From: Pseudomonas indica NBRC 103045
GTDB taxonomy: Bacteria; Pseudomonadota; Gammaproteobacteria; Pseudomonadales; Pseudomonadaceae
Reading direction: 5' to 3'
Assembly: GCF_002091635.1 (NCBI RefSeq)
Contig: NZ_BDAC01000003.1
Span: forward strand, 281,155-345,154
DNA length: 64,000 nucleotides
Part shown: one piece after another, positions 1-10,942 of the stretch
Position numbering within the stretch: the stretch's first letter is position 1
Layout: each line of letters opens with the position of its first letter
The notes under the pieces: model-generated
Databases searched by the model: none
What the model saw: only the letters and a program-made list of their open reading frames with translations
What the model was told of the DNA's origin: nothing
Position numbers and translations under genes: made by a program

Positions 1-452
1 CGGTCGCGCAGCTGCACCAGCTCGAGTCTGGCGTGGAGGTGGAGTACCGGCAGATCACCGCCGAAGCGCTGGCCGAGGAGATGCCCGGCACGTTCGACGT
101 GGTCACCTGCCTGGAAATGCTCGAACACGTCCCCGACCCAGCCTCGGTGATCCGCGCCTGCCATCGCCTGGTCAAGCCCGGCGGGCAGGTGTTCTTCTCC
201 ACCATCAACCGCAACCCCAAGGCCTACCTGTTCGCCGTGATCGGCGCCGAGTACCTACTGCGCCTGCTGCCACGCGGCACCCATGATTTCCGCAAGTTCA
301 TCCGGCCGTCCGAACTGGGCGCCTGGTCCCGCGCCGCCGGCCTGCAGGTGAAGGACATCATCGGTCTCACCTACAACCCGCTGACCAAGCACTACAAGCT
401 GGAAGCGGACGTCGACGTCAATTACATGATTCAAACCCTGCGCGAGGAGTAA
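1..452 (+). CDS. ubiG: Ubiquinone biosynthesis O-methyltransferase UbiG, 3' part
   Basis: The window opens inside this gene; the reading frame is already open at base 3 and ends with TAA. UbiG is the SAM-dependent enzyme that makes both O-methylations of the ubiquinone ring in the cytoplasm. The visible C-terminal 149 residues carry the late class I methyltransferase motifs ([31 protein letters not shown]) and the UbiG-typical [17 protein letters not shown] and [13 protein letters not shown] segments. The SAM-binding N-terminal part lies upstream of the window. The stop is 8 bases before mupP, so the two are probably cotranscribed; the ubiG-mupP-yciK order is the usual one in Pseudomonas. Confidence 0.95.
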   Translation, partial: VAQLHQLESGVEVEYRQITAEALAEEMPGTFDVVTCLEMLEHVPDPASVIRACHRLVKPGGQVFFSTINRNPKAYLFAVIGAEYLLRLLPRGTHDFRKFIRPSELGAWSRAAGLQVKDIIGLTYNPLTKHYKLEADVDVNYMIQTLREE

Positions 453-460
453 GCAGTCTT

Positions 461-1132
461 ATGCGCCTGAGAGCGGTTCTTTTCGACATGGACGGCACCC
501 TGCTCGACACGGCACCGGACTTCGTCGCGGTGGTCCAGGCGATGCGCGAAGCACGCGCCCTGCCCCCGGTGGACGAAACCCAGGTGCGCGACGTGGTTTC
601 CGGCGGCGCCCGGGCCATGGTCATCAATGCCTTCGATGTGGACCCCTTCTCTCCCGAGTTCGAGGTGTTGCGCCTGGAATTCCTCGAGCGTTACCAGAAT
701 CACTGCGCCGTCCGTACGCGCTTCTTCGACGGCATGGCCGAACTGCTGGAAGATATCGAGCGGGCCAGGCTGATCTGGGGTGTGGTGACCAACAAACCGG
801 TGCGCTATGCCGAACCCATCATGCAGCAGCTCGGCCTGGCCGAACGCTCGGCGGTGCTGGTCTGCCCCGATCACGTGAAGAACAGCAAACCCGACCCGGA
901 ACCGCTGCTCCTTGCCTGCAGCCAGCTCGGCCTGGACCCGGCCAGCGTGCTGTTCGTCGGCGACGACCTGCGCGACATCGAATCCGGACGCGCCGCCGGC
1001 ACCCGTACGGTGGCGGTGACCTACGGTTATATCCACCCCGAGGACAACCCGCGCAGTTGGGGCGCCGATGCTGTGATCGAGCACCCCCTGGAACTGCGCC
1101 GGCTGCTCGATCAGGCGATGTGTAGCTGCTAA
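461..1132 (+). CDS. mupP: N-acetylmuramic acid 6-phosphate phosphatase MupP (HAD family)
   Basis: This 223-residue HAD phosphatase starts with the nucleophile motif DMDGTLLDT (about residues 9-17), has a motif II Thr (VVTNKP), a motif III Lys ([11 protein letters not shown]) and an acidic motif IV ([12 protein letters not shown]). It is often annotated as phosphoglycolate phosphatase Gph. In Pseudomonas the copy beside ubiG is MupP, which dephosphorylates MurNAc-6-P in the peptidoglycan recycling bypass that feeds UDP-MurNAc synthesis. The start ATG is preceded by GAGGAG inside the end of ubiG. The MupP rather than Gph assignment rests on synteny; the sequence alone shows only the HAD phosphatase family. 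Confidence 0.88.
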   Translation: MRLRAVLFDMDGTLLDTAPDFVAVVQAMREARALPPVDETQVRDVVSGGARAMVINAFDVDPFSPEFEVLRLEFLERYQNHCAVRTRFFDGMAELLEDIERARLIWGVVTNKPVRYAEPIMQQLGLAERSAVLVCPDHVKNSKPDPEPLLLACSQLGLDPASVLFVGDDLRDIESGRAAGTRTVAVTYGYIHPEDNPRSWGADAVIEHPLELRRLLDQAMCSC

Positions 1133-1134
1133 GC

Positions 1135-1176
1135 GCAAGCTGCAAGCTGCAAGCTGCAAGCTGCAAGCTGCAAGCT
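1135..1176. repeat. Six tandem copies of the heptamer GCAAGCT
   Basis: Directly after the mupP stop the sequence is six perfect head-to-tail copies of GCAAGCT (42 bases). Related heptads recur on the other strand at about 15419-15444, before gtsA. Such simple 7-mer arrays can vary in length by slippage. No function is visible. Confidence 0.95.
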
Positions 1177-1269
1177 AGCCTGGAGCCGACAGCAAGCCAC
1201 GGCAAGACTCATTCTTTCGCTTCTTGATAATGGCGACGTGACGCTCGCCGCTCTCCGAAGGAGACAACG

Positions 1270-2010
1270 ATGTTCCAATATTCCGCCCGCCCCGATCTGC
1301 TCAAGGACCGGGTGATCCTGGTCACCGGCGCCGGCCGGGGCATTGGCGCCGCCGCGGCGAAGACCTTCGCTGCCCATGGCGCCACCGTGCTGCTGCTGGG
1401 CAAGACGGAAGAGCATTTGACCCGCGTCTACGACGAGATCGAAGCCGCCGGGCACCCGCAGCCGGCGATCATCCCGTTCAACCTCGAAACCGCCATGCCG
1501 CATCAGTACGACGAACTGGCGGCGACGGTGGAGCGTGAATTCGGCCGCCTGGACGGGCTGCTGCACAACGCCGCCCTCATCGGCCCGCGCACACCGCTCG
1601 AGCAGTTGTCAGGCGACAACTTCATGCGTGTCATGCAGGTCAACGTGAACGCCATGTTCATGCTTACCAGCGTGATGCTGCCCCTGTTGAAGCTCTCCAG
1701 CGATGCGTCGGTGATCTTCACGTCCAGCAGCGTCGGCCGCAAGGGGCGCGCCTATTGGGGGGCCTACGCCGTCTCCAAGTTCGCCACCGAGGGGCTGATG
1801 CAGGTACTGGCCGACGAGGTGGAAGGCACCTGTGCCGTTCGCGCCAACAGCGTCAATCCCGGCGCCACCCGCACCGACATGCGCGCCCAGGCCTATCCTG
1901 GCGAGAATCCGATCAAGAACCCGGAACCGGAGCAGATTATGCCGGTCTATCTGTACCTGATGGGCCCGGACAGCACCGGCGTGAACGGCCAGGCCTTCGA
2001 CGCGCAATAA
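1270..2010 (+). CDS. YciK-type short-chain dehydrogenase/reductase
   Basis: A 246-residue cytoplasmic SDR. The Rossmann nucleotide motif is TGAGRGIG (about residues 17-24), the NNAG-like motif reads HNAALIG, a Ser-rich strand (VIFTSSSVG) supplies the catalytic Ser, and the YxxxK pair is in YWGAYAVSKFA. The proline-glycine motif after the active site reads VNPGATRTDM. A good ribosome site, GAAGGAG, sits 7 bases before the ATG. The family is YciK of enterics and its Pseudomonas ubiG-mupP-linked homologue; the physiological substrate is not known. The gene ends the ubiG-mupP-yciK unit and is followed by a compact hairpin. Confidence 0.9.
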   Translation: MFQYSARPDLLKDRVILVTGAGRGIGAAAAKTFAAHGATVLLLGKTEEHLTRVYDEIEAAGHPQPAIIPFNLETAMPHQYDELAATVEREFGRLDGLLHNAALIGPRTPLEQLSGDNFMRVMQVNVNAMFMLTSVMLPLLKLSSDASVIFTSSSVGRKGRAYWGAYAVSKFATEGLMQVLADEVEGTCAVRANSVNPGATRTDMRAQAYPGENPIKNPEPEQIMPVYLYLMGPDSTGVNGQAFDAQ

Positions 2011-2020
2011 CCTCCCCAGC

Positions 2021-2040
2021 CTGTGCGGGCTCCCGCACAG
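2021..2040 (+). terminator. Perfect 9-bp hairpin after the YciK-type gene
   Basis: CTGTGCGGG and CCCGCACAG are separated by two bases, 10 bases after the stop codon. There is no following T-run, so it may protect the mRNA 3' end or work with another factor rather than act as a standard intrinsic terminator. A second small hairpin lies at 2077-2092. The rest of the gap to 2224 turns AT-rich and probably holds the promoter of the GGDEF gene. Confidence 0.4.
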
Positions 2041-2224
2041 CCTGCCACGGCGGCCAATGCGGTCGCCGCCTCCCTCCGCCGGTAAACCGGCGTCCCGACA
2101 TAGCGAACGGCATCAAATTGCCATCTTTCTGTCAGGTTACCGGCAAGAAGTGGCCGTTCGTATTATTCGAAATCGATCAACTCATTGATTTTTAAAGATA
2201 TAAATTGAGTGCCGAGGAGATGGC

Positions 2225-3208
2225 ATGGAATTCGCTCTAGAACCTTCGTCGTCGCTCCACGCGCATTCAAGGTGCCGCAGCATGGGCCAACTCCCGCAAA
2301 ACAACACGATCGATTTCGATGCAGCAAAACTGCAGCGCATGGGCTTCGCCAATACGCGCCAGAACGCTCGCCAGCCGATCAGTCTCGCCGAACTCCAGCG
2401 TCAGCTCAGCCTGCAATTGCAGACCAGCCTGGAAGCCGAGCGCATCCTCGATCTCTTCTTTCGCGAAGTACAGCGGCTGATTCCGCTGGATGCTCTTACC
2501 TATCAACATCAGGGCAGCGATCTGCGCCTCGAGTTCGGCAAGCGTGCCAGCCACTCGGCCGGTTACCGCCTCAGCCATGACAGCGAATACCTCGGCGAAC
2601 TGACGTTTCGCCGCAACCAGCGCTTCAGCGATCACGACCTGGCCCAACTGGAGTCCCTGCTCGCCAGCCTGATGTTCCCGCTGCGCAACGCCCTGCTTTA
2701 TCGCAGGGCGATCCAGAACGCCTTGCGCGACCCGCTGACCGACACTGGCAACCGCATCGCCATGGATCAGGTCCTGCAACGGGAAGTGGACATGGCCCGC
2801 CGGCATCTGCAGCCGCTGTCGCTGCTGATGCTCGACCTGGACCACTTCAAGCGCATCAATGACACCTACGGCCACAGCACTGGCGACGAAGTGCTGAAGG
2901 CCGTGGCCACCACCCTGAAAGAACAACTGCGCAACGTCGACATGGTGTTCCGCTTCGGCGGCGAGGAGTTTCTCGTGCTGCTGTCGAACACCAGCCGCGA
3001 GGCGGCCGAGATGATCGGGGAACGCCTGCGCAAGGCGGTGTTCCAGCTGCAATTCCTCGTCCAAGGGCACCCTATCGAACTGTCGATCAGCCTCGGCTGC
3101 GCCAGCCTGCTGCCCGGAGAATCGGTGGACAGCCTGCTGCGCCGCGCCGACAACGCGCTCTATACCGCCAAGCGCAGCGGTCGCAATCGGCTGACGATGG
3201 CTGGCTGA
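2225..3208 (+). CDS. Diguanylate cyclase (GGDEF) with an N-terminal GAF-like region
   Basis: A 327-residue soluble protein without transmembrane segments. The C-terminal GGDEF domain (about 160-325) has DPLTDTGNR at its start, the active-site signature GGEEF at residues 245-249 and an RxxD inhibitory site (R236-D239) five residues before it, so it is predicted to make c-di-GMP from GTP and to be feedback-inhibited by product. Residues about 60-155 look like a GAF-type sensory module. The chosen ATG has a strong GAGGAG ribosome site; an in-frame ATG at 2282 would give a protein of about 308 residues, near the length I recall for the P. aeruginosa counterpart, but has a poorer ribosome site. 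The gene stands alone between the yciK unit and the convergent rluB. Confidence 0.9.
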   Translation: MEFALEPSSSLHAHSRCRSMGQLPQNNTIDFDAAKLQRMGFANTRQNARQPISLAELQRQLSLQLQTSLEAERILDLFFREVQRLIPLDALTYQHQGSDLRLEFGKRASHSAGYRLSHDSEYLGELTFRRNQRFSDHDLAQLESLLASLMFPLRNALLYRRAIQNALRDPLTDTGNRIAMDQVLQREVDMARRHLQPLSLLMLDLDHFKRINDTYGHSTGDEVLKAVATTLKEQLRNVDMVFRFGGEEFLVLLSNTSREAAEMIGERLRKAVFQLQFLVQGHPIELSISLGCASLLPGESVDSLLRRADNALYTAKRSGRNRLTMAG

Positions 3209-3229
3209 CCTCATCCAAAAGCAGGACAA

Positions 3230-3259
3230 AAAAGAGGGGCTCGCATGAGCCCCTCTTTT
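3230..3259. terminator. Bidirectional intrinsic terminator between the GGDEF gene and rluB
   Basis: A perfect 13-bp stem (AAAAGAGGGGCTC / GAGCCCCTCTTTT) with the 4-base loop GCAT. The A-tract on one side and T-tract on the other let it terminate both convergent genes. Confidence 0.92.
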
Positions 3260-3272
3260 CATTTCGGGTCGA

Positions 3273-4514
3273 TCAACGCTTTCGCCCGAATCCGGGGCGC
3301 TGCCCTTCGCTCGGCGGCGGGCCGCGGCGCTTCGCCGGGACAGGTGCCGGCTTGCGGGACGGGCGCTCGGTCAGCTCGGGCGTCGGACGCTCCTGCTTGG
3401 CCGGACGCTTCTTGTTCACGTCACGCGGACGCTCGGCCAGCGGCGTACCGCCCGGCTTGCGTTCCCGCGCCGGCGCCTGGCGCTCGCCCTGCGGACGCGG
3501 TGCACGGACCGGACGCTCGCCACCCTCGGAACGCGGCGCGCGAGGTGGACGCTCACCACCACCCTCGGGGCGCGATGGACGCATCGGCTTGCCGGTTTCC
3601 GGGTCGCGCAGTACGCGTGCCGGCCTGTCGCCGTCCTCGCGCCGGGGAGCACGCCCGCGCGGTACCACCGGCTTGGCCGACTTGCGCTGCAGACGCTCCA
3701 GCTTTTCGCGGAACTTGCCCTTCATTTCCGGCAGCGGAACCGGCTTCAGGCCGACTTCGGCGCTAAGGATGTCGATCTCGCCCTGCCCCATCTCGCGCCA
3801 GCGGCCCATACTCAGCTCGGAAGTGAGGAATACCGGACCGAAACGCACCCGCTTCAGGCGGCTTACCACCAGTCCCTGGGATTCCCAGAGGCGACGCACT
3901 TCGCGGTTGCGGCCTTCCATCACCACACAATGGAACCAGTGGTTGAAGCCTTCGCCACCGGGCGCTTCCTGGATGTCGGTGAAGCGAGCGGGACCGTCTT
4001 CCAGCATCACTCCGGTCTTCAGCCGCTCGATCATGTCCTCGGTGACTTCGCCACGCACACGCACGGCATATTCGCGGTCCATCTCGTAGGAGGGGTGCAT
4101 CAGGCGGTTGGCCAGTTCGCCGTCGGTGGTGAACAGCAGCAGGCCAGTGGTGTTGATGTCAAGGCGACCGATGTTGATCCAGCGCCCCGCCTTCAGGCGC
4201 GGCAGGCGGTCAAAGACGGTCGGTCGGCCTTCCGGATCGTCGCGGGTGCAGACTTCGCCTTCCGGCTTGTTGTAGATGAGGACGCGGCGCACTGTCTCGG
4301 CGGCTTCTTCACGCTTGAGCAGGCGGCCGTCGACGCTGATGGCGTCATGGGAATCGACGCGCTGGCCGAGGCTGGCGACCGCGCCATTGACCTTGACCCG
4401 GCCTTCGCCGATCCAGCTTTCGATGTCGCGCCGCGAGCCCAGGCCCATGCGCGCCAGGACTTTCTGCAGTTTTTCGCCGTGGGCGACGTGAGGGGTATCT
4501 TCGTGCTCGGTCAT
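3273..4514 (-). CDS. rluB: 23S rRNA pseudouridine synthase RluB
   Basis: Predicted to isomerise U2605 (E. coli numbering) of 23S rRNA to pseudouridine. An S4 RNA-binding domain fills residues about 14-60 ([19 protein letters not shown]), followed by the RsuA/RluB catalytic core; the catalytic Asp is in [18 protein letters not shown]. The ATG at 4514 is preceded by GGGAGGT; longer in-frame starts upstream have no such site. After about residue 260 comes a tail of some 150 residues very rich in Arg, Pro, Gly and Lys, with repeated RAPR/GGERP-type units, likely disordered and RNA-binding. Such tails occur in Pseudomonas RluB and vary in length. The gene is single and shares its terminator with the GGDEF gene. 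Confidence 0.93.
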   Translation of the reverse strand: MTEHEDTPHVAHGEKLQKVLARMGLGSRRDIESWIGEGRVKVNGAVASLGQRVDSHDAISVDGRLLKREEAAETVRRVLIYNKPEGEVCTRDDPEGRPTVFDRLPRLKAGRWINIGRLDINTTGLLLFTTDGELANRLMHPSYEMDREYAVRVRGEVTEDMIERLKTGVMLEDGPARFTDIQEAPGGEGFNHWFHCVVMEGRNREVRRLWESQGLVVSRLKRVRFGPVFLTSELSMGRWREMGQGEIDILSAEVGLKPVPLPEMKGKFREKLERLQRKSAKPVVPRGRAPRREDGDRPARVLRDPETGKPMRPSRPEGGGERPPRAPRSEGGERPVRAPRPQGERQAPARERKPGGTPLAERPRDVNKKRPAKQERPTPELTERPSRKPAPVPAKRRGPPPSEGQRPGFGRKR

Positions 4515-4625
4515 CTGGGCACCTCCCGGTGTGACTGTTCCGATTGAAAGGGCGCGCATCATACGCGCATCGACGCGCCAGCGCACAAGCTTTCAGCCTA
4601 GCCGAGACCGAGGCAAACGGCAGAC

Positions 4626-4666
4626 AAAAAAATCCCGATGCGGAGCCGTGACTCAACCGCACCGGG
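4626..4666 (-). terminator. Intrinsic terminator of the zwf-pgl-eda operon
   Basis: On the minus strand a 10-bp stem (CCCGGTGCGG / CCGCATCGGG, one G-U pair) is followed by a run of seven T, 26 bases past the eda stop. Confidence 0.9.
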
Positions 4667-4691
4667 ACAAGCACACCTGTGTCAGGTTTTC

Positions 4692-5339
4692 TCAGGAATC
4701 CAGCAGCGCCAAGGCCTCAGCACTGGTACGGGTGACCCGCTCCCAGTCGCCGTTCTTGATCCAGCCGCTGTCGAGCATCCAAGTGCCGCCAACGCACATC
4801 ACGTTGGGCTGGGCCATGTAGCTCTTCAGGTTATCCAGGCTGACGCCGCCGGTCGGGCAGAAGCGCACACCGCCGAAGGGGCCGGACAACGCCTTGAGCG
4901 CGGCGACGCCACCGGCGACTTCCGCCGGGAACAATTTGAATCGGCGATAGCCCAGGGCATAGCCGGTCATCAGCTCGGAGGGCGTGCAAATACCCGGCAA
5001 CAGCGGTACCGGGCTGTCCAGCGCCGCTTCGAGCAATTCCTTGGTCGAACCCGGCGTGACGATGAACTGGGCACCGGCCTCCACTGCCGCGGCGAACATA
5101 TCCAGGTCCAGCACGGTACCGGCGCCGACGCACAGGTCCGGGCGCTCCCGGCGCAGCTGGCGGATCGCGGTCAGGCCATGGGCGGAACGCAGGGTCACTT
5201 CCAGGGTGCGCAGGCCACCGGCGGCCAGCGCATCGGCCAGGGGCAGGATGTCTTCCTCACGGGCGATGGTGATCACCGGGAGGATGCGCGCGCGGGCGCA
5301 GAGGTCGTCGATCAGGGTGATCTTGTCGGCCATGGTCAT
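4692..5339 (-). CDS. eda: KDPG aldolase (2-dehydro-3-deoxyphosphogluconate aldolase)
   Basis: A class I aldolase of 215 residues that splits KDPG into pyruvate and glyceraldehyde-3-phosphate, the last step of the Entner-Doudoroff pathway. Family landmarks are the general-base Glu in TLEVTLRS, the GAGTVLD and TPGSTKELLEA segments, and the Schiff-base Lys in RRFKLFPAEVAGG. The start ATG (MTMADKIT) follows GAAGGAC; a longer open frame upstream does not resemble the family. It is the third gene of zwf-pgl-eda, 19 bases after pgl, with its own terminator downstream. Confidence 0.96.
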   Translation of the reverse strand: MTMADKITLIDDLCARARILPVITIAREEDILPLADALAAGGLRTLEVTLRSAHGLTAIRQLRRERPDLCVGAGTVLDLDMFAAAVEAGAQFIVTPGSTKELLEAALDSPVPLLPGICTPSELMTGYALGYRRFKLFPAEVAGGVAALKALSGPFGGVRFCPTGGVSLDNLKSYMAQPNVMCVGGTWMLDSGWIKNGDWERVTRTSAEALALLDS

Positions 5340-5358
5340 ATCGGCTGTCCTTCGGGCC

Positions 5359-6061
5359 TCACGGGCACCAGTAAATCTCGAGTGGGGGTCGCAGGAACGC
5401 GCGGATCGGCATGCCCAGGGCATCGTCGCCGGCCACTGCCGCTCGCAGGGTGTTCAATTTGGCCTCGCCCTGGATCGCCAGTAGCGGCAGGCGCGCCGAG
5501 GCGAGCAGCGGGTAGGTCATGGTCAGACGCTGGCGCGGAACGCTCGGCGCCTGCATCGGCAGGCAGCGCCGCTCGCATTCGGGATGCAGCGCGTCGGCCA
5601 GGTTCGGGCTGCGCGGGAACAACGAGGCACAGTGGCCATCGTCGCCCATGCCCAGCACCAGCACGTCGATCGGCAGCGCCAGCTCGGCCAGGGCGTGGTC
5701 GGTCTGCGCAGCGGCCTCTTCCAGGGCCGGCGCCGCCCGGTACAAACCGAGGAAACGCGCCGAAGCCGCCGCGCCGCGCAACAGATGGCGACGCACCAGC
5801 CCTTCGTTGCTTTCCGGGTGCTCCACTGGCACCCAGCGCTCGTCGGCCAAGCTGATCAGGACGCGCGACCAGTCCAGTTGCTGCCCGGACAGCGCCTCGA
5901 AGAACGCCGCCGTGCTACGACCGCCGGAGACCACCAGGGTCGCACGACCATGGCTGTCGATGGCCGCGCGCAAGGCCTCGGCCACGGCCTGGGCCATTGC
6001 GCTGGCGTGTTGCGTTGCGTCGACCAGGCTGTGGGCTACCACGCCGGCCGGCAGATCCACT

Positions 6062-6075
<14 letters not shown>
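5359..6075 (-). CDS. pgl: 6-phosphogluconolactonase
   Basis: A 238-residue cytosolic enzyme of the SOL/DevB family that hydrolyses 6-phosphogluconolactone formed by Zwf. The glucosamine-isomerase-like fold is marked by [15 protein letters not shown] and by the conserved [15 protein letters not shown] loop with the catalytic His. Its first 14 bases overlap the end of zwf, indicating translational coupling. The length fits the Pseudomonas family. Confidence 0.96.
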
Positions 6076-7531
<1,456 letters not shown>

Positions 7532-7600
7532 AAATTTGGTTTCTACTAACAATGTAAATGGGAAATTACGCCAAACCTCAGGGCGAATTAAGCCCTAAAA

Positions 7601-7617
7601 GTAGTAATAAAAACAAC
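7601..7617. promoter_or_regulatory. Possible HexR-related site in the hexR-zwf divergent region
   Basis: The 178-base gap between zwf and hexR is AT-rich and holds both promoters. GTAGTAATAAAAACAAC contains one good ACAA half of the known TTGT-N7/8-ACAA HexR operator, but the other half is degenerate. A partly similar inverted segment (TTCTACTAACAATG) lies at 7541-7554. The placement is what autoregulation by HexR would require; the exact site is uncertain. Confidence 0.3.
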
Positions 7618-7709
7618 ATTTCGTTAAAAAAATAACATCCGGTTGGTGCGAACCCGGCGCCACCAGTAGGATAGGCCACCGAATCTGAGCCCCCGGTAAA
7701 GGAAGAGAC

Positions 7710-8579
7710 ATGGAGCGCGTGAGAAATCTCCTGGAGCAGATCCAAAATCGTCTCGAGGAACTGAACAAGGCCGAACGCAAGGTGGCCGAGGCGATCCTGC
7801 GCGACCCGCAACAGGCCACCCGCTTCAGCATCGCCGCCCTCGCCCAGGCGGCGAAGGTCAGCGAGCCGACGGTCAACCGCTTCTGCCGCTCCTTCAACGT
7901 CAGCGGCTATCCCGAACTGAAGATGCAATTGGCGCAGAGCCTCGCCAGCGGCGCCGCCTACGTCAGCCGCGCGGTGGAGGCCGACGACAGCCCCGAGGCG
8001 TACACCCGGAAGATTTTCGGCAGCACCATCGCCTCCCTGGACAGCGCCTGCCAGTCCCTCGACCCGCAGGTGATCAGCCGTGCCGTGGACCTGCTGATCC
8101 AGGCCCGGCAGATCCACTTCTTCGGCCTCGGCGCCTCGGCCCCGGTGGCACTGGACGCGCAGCACAAGTTCTTCCGCTTCAACCTCGCCGTATCCGCCCA
8201 TGCCGACGTGCTGATGCAACGCATGCTTGCCTCGGTGGCACATACCGGCGATCTGTTCGTGATCATTTCCTACACCGGACGCACCCGCGAACTGGTGGAC
8301 GTGGCCAAGCTGGCGCGGGAAAACGGCGCCTCAGTGCTCGGCCTCACCGCCGCCGGCTCGCCGCTGGCCAAGGTCTGTACCCTGAGCCTGGATATCCCGC
8401 TGCCGGAGGACACCGACATCTACATGCCGATGACCTCGCGGATCATCCAGCTCACCGTGCTCGATGTACTCGCCACGGGCGTGACCCTGCGCCGCGGCGT
8501 GGACTTCCAGCCGCACCTGCGCAAGGTCAAGGAGAGCCTGGTGCCGACGCGCTACCAAGCCGACGAAGACCTCGGCTGA
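7710..8579 (+). CDS. hexR: HexR, RpiR-family repressor of glucose catabolism genes
   Basis: A 289-residue DNA-binding regulator. The N-terminal RpiR helix-turn-helix spans about 1-77 ([20 protein letters not shown]), and a SIS sugar-phosphate-binding domain spans about 120-255 ([27 protein letters not shown]). In Pseudomonas HexR binds KDPG and then releases the zwf, edd/glk and gap promoters. All of these targets are in this window, and a consensus operator lies between edd and gap. The ATG is preceded by GGAAGAG. Transcription diverges from zwf. Confidence 0.95.
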   Translation: MERVRNLLEQIQNRLEELNKAERKVAEAILRDPQQATRFSIAALAQAAKVSEPTVNRFCRSFNVSGYPELKMQLAQSLASGAAYVSRAVEADDSPEAYTRKIFGSTIASLDSACQSLDPQVISRAVDLLIQARQIHFFGLGASAPVALDAQHKFFRFNLAVSAHADVLMQRMLASVAHTGDLFVIISYTGRTRELVDVAKLARENGASVLGLTAAGSPLAKVCTLSLDIPLPEDTDIYMPMTSRIIQLTVLDVLATGVTLRRGVDFQPHLRKVKESLVPTRYQADEDLG

Positions 8580-8588
8580 GGCATCGTT

Positions 8589-9485
8589 TTACTCCAACGA
8601 CGCCTTCAGACCGAGCGAAGCGACCTCGCCGGGCTTCAGGCAGAGGCTCTCGTGGATACCGCCGGCCGCCTCGACGCAGAGAAAACCCAACGCCTCGCTC
8701 CAGCTCACATCGCGCAGCGGCCGGCTGCCGGGGTGCCAGACCAAGGTCTCGGGACTGCCGCCGGTATCGAGGCGCAGGCGCCGTTGCCAGATGCCGTCGT
8801 ACATGCGCAGCGGCCCACCCGGCTGGAACAGCAGGTCGCAGCCGTCGCCGATGCGCAACTCACCCTGCTGGCTGAAGTCCTGCCGCGTCGGCAGCTCCAG
8901 GCCTTTCCTGCCTTGCAGGCCGCCCAGGCTGGCACCGGCGATGTCGCCGATGCGCCAATAGGCATGCAGCGCCTGGCTGAGCAGGCAGGGCTCGCTGTCC
9001 TCGTGGGAGGTTTGCAGACGCAGTTGCAACGTATCGCCCAGCTCGGCATCCAGGCGCACGCGCCAGTCGCACAGCTCCAACTCCCAACTGACATAAAGGC
9101 CCTGCTCGTCGGCCTCGTTGCGCAACAGCTTCCATTCTTCCAGCCGTGCCCAGCCGTGGGCCGGCCAACCGTTCTGGGTCGGATGACGACCGAACCAGGG
9201 CCAGCACACCGGGACGCCGCCACGGATGGCGCCCACCTGCGGCCAGCGCGGCGCGCACCAGAGCATTGGTCGTTCGCCACGCGGCTGGAAATGCAGCAAT
9301 TGACCGCCCTGGCGGCTGAACACCGCCTGACAGCGCGGATGGTCGAGCACCAGCAGTTCACGCCCGTGCAGGCGCACCCAGGCGAAACGCTGCCCGCGCG
9401 GCAGGGGGAACAGGCCGGTGAACGGATGTTCGGAGGGCTGGCCGGACCGATCCGGCCCGGCCAGCGAAGGAGAAACAGGGTGCAT
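8589..9485 (-). CDS. D-hexose-6-phosphate mutarotase (YeaD-type aldose 1-epimerase family)
   Basis: A 298-residue protein of the galactose-mutarotase fold, predicted to interconvert alpha and beta anomers of glucose-6-phosphate and so help Zwf, which uses the beta form. Family segments are GGQLLHFQP, IRGGVPVCWPWFGRHP, GWARLEEWKL and the late acidic loop in HPGSRPLRDVSWSEAL. The start is uncertain: the ATG at 9485 has only a weak ribosome site, but the frame upstream of it has no similarity to the family. The gene lies downstream of the porin gene and convergent to hexR, as in P. aeruginosa. Confidence 0.85.
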   Translation of the reverse strand: MHPVSPSLAGPDRSGQPSEHPFTGLFPLPRGQRFAWVRLHGRELLVLDHPRCQAVFSRQGGQLLHFQPRGERPMLWCAPRWPQVGAIRGGVPVCWPWFGRHPTQNGWPAHGWARLEEWKLLRNEADEQGLYVSWELELCDWRVRLDAELGDTLQLRLQTSHEDSEPCLLSQALHAYWRIGDIAGASLGGLQGRKGLELPTRQDFSQQGELRIGDGCDLLFQPGGPLRMYDGIWQRRLRLDTGGSPETLVWHPGSRPLRDVSWSEALGFLCVEAAGGIHESLCLKPGEVASLGLKASLE

Positions 9486-9603
9486 CAGGTCCAGGCCCGC
9501 ATAAGTGAATCGCCAATAGTTCAGCTTTAGACCACGGACGCCGACCGCCCTTGCAACGGCACACCCGGGCCCACCGTCGGACGGACGGCAGGCCCGGAAC
9601 CCA

Positions 9604-10830
<1,227 letters not shown>

Positions 10831-10840
10831 TCACTCCCAC

Positions 10841-10856
10841 TGTTGTTATTGTTTTT
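10841..10856 (-). promoter_or_regulatory. Hfq/Crc-type CA motif before the porin start
   Basis: The minus strand reads AAAAACAATAACAACA, a run of AAn triplets ending 13 bases before the ATG and next to the ribosome site. A second such run (AACAAGAAGAAG) covers codons 2-6 of the gene. AAnAAnAA is the established target of Hfq with Crc in Pseudomonas, which blocks translation when preferred carbon sources are present. Confidence 0.75.
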
Positions 10857-10942
10857 ACAGCCATCGGTACTGCCTGCCGCCAGCGGCCTTCCTCCGGGTC
10901 TGACTGCACGAGCCGGAGGTCGTTCTCCGCTGGCGGCGTCTT

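Noticed and set aside
1135..1176. Heptamer array as a CRISPR-like repeat
   Set aside because: There are no spacers; the copies are contiguous.
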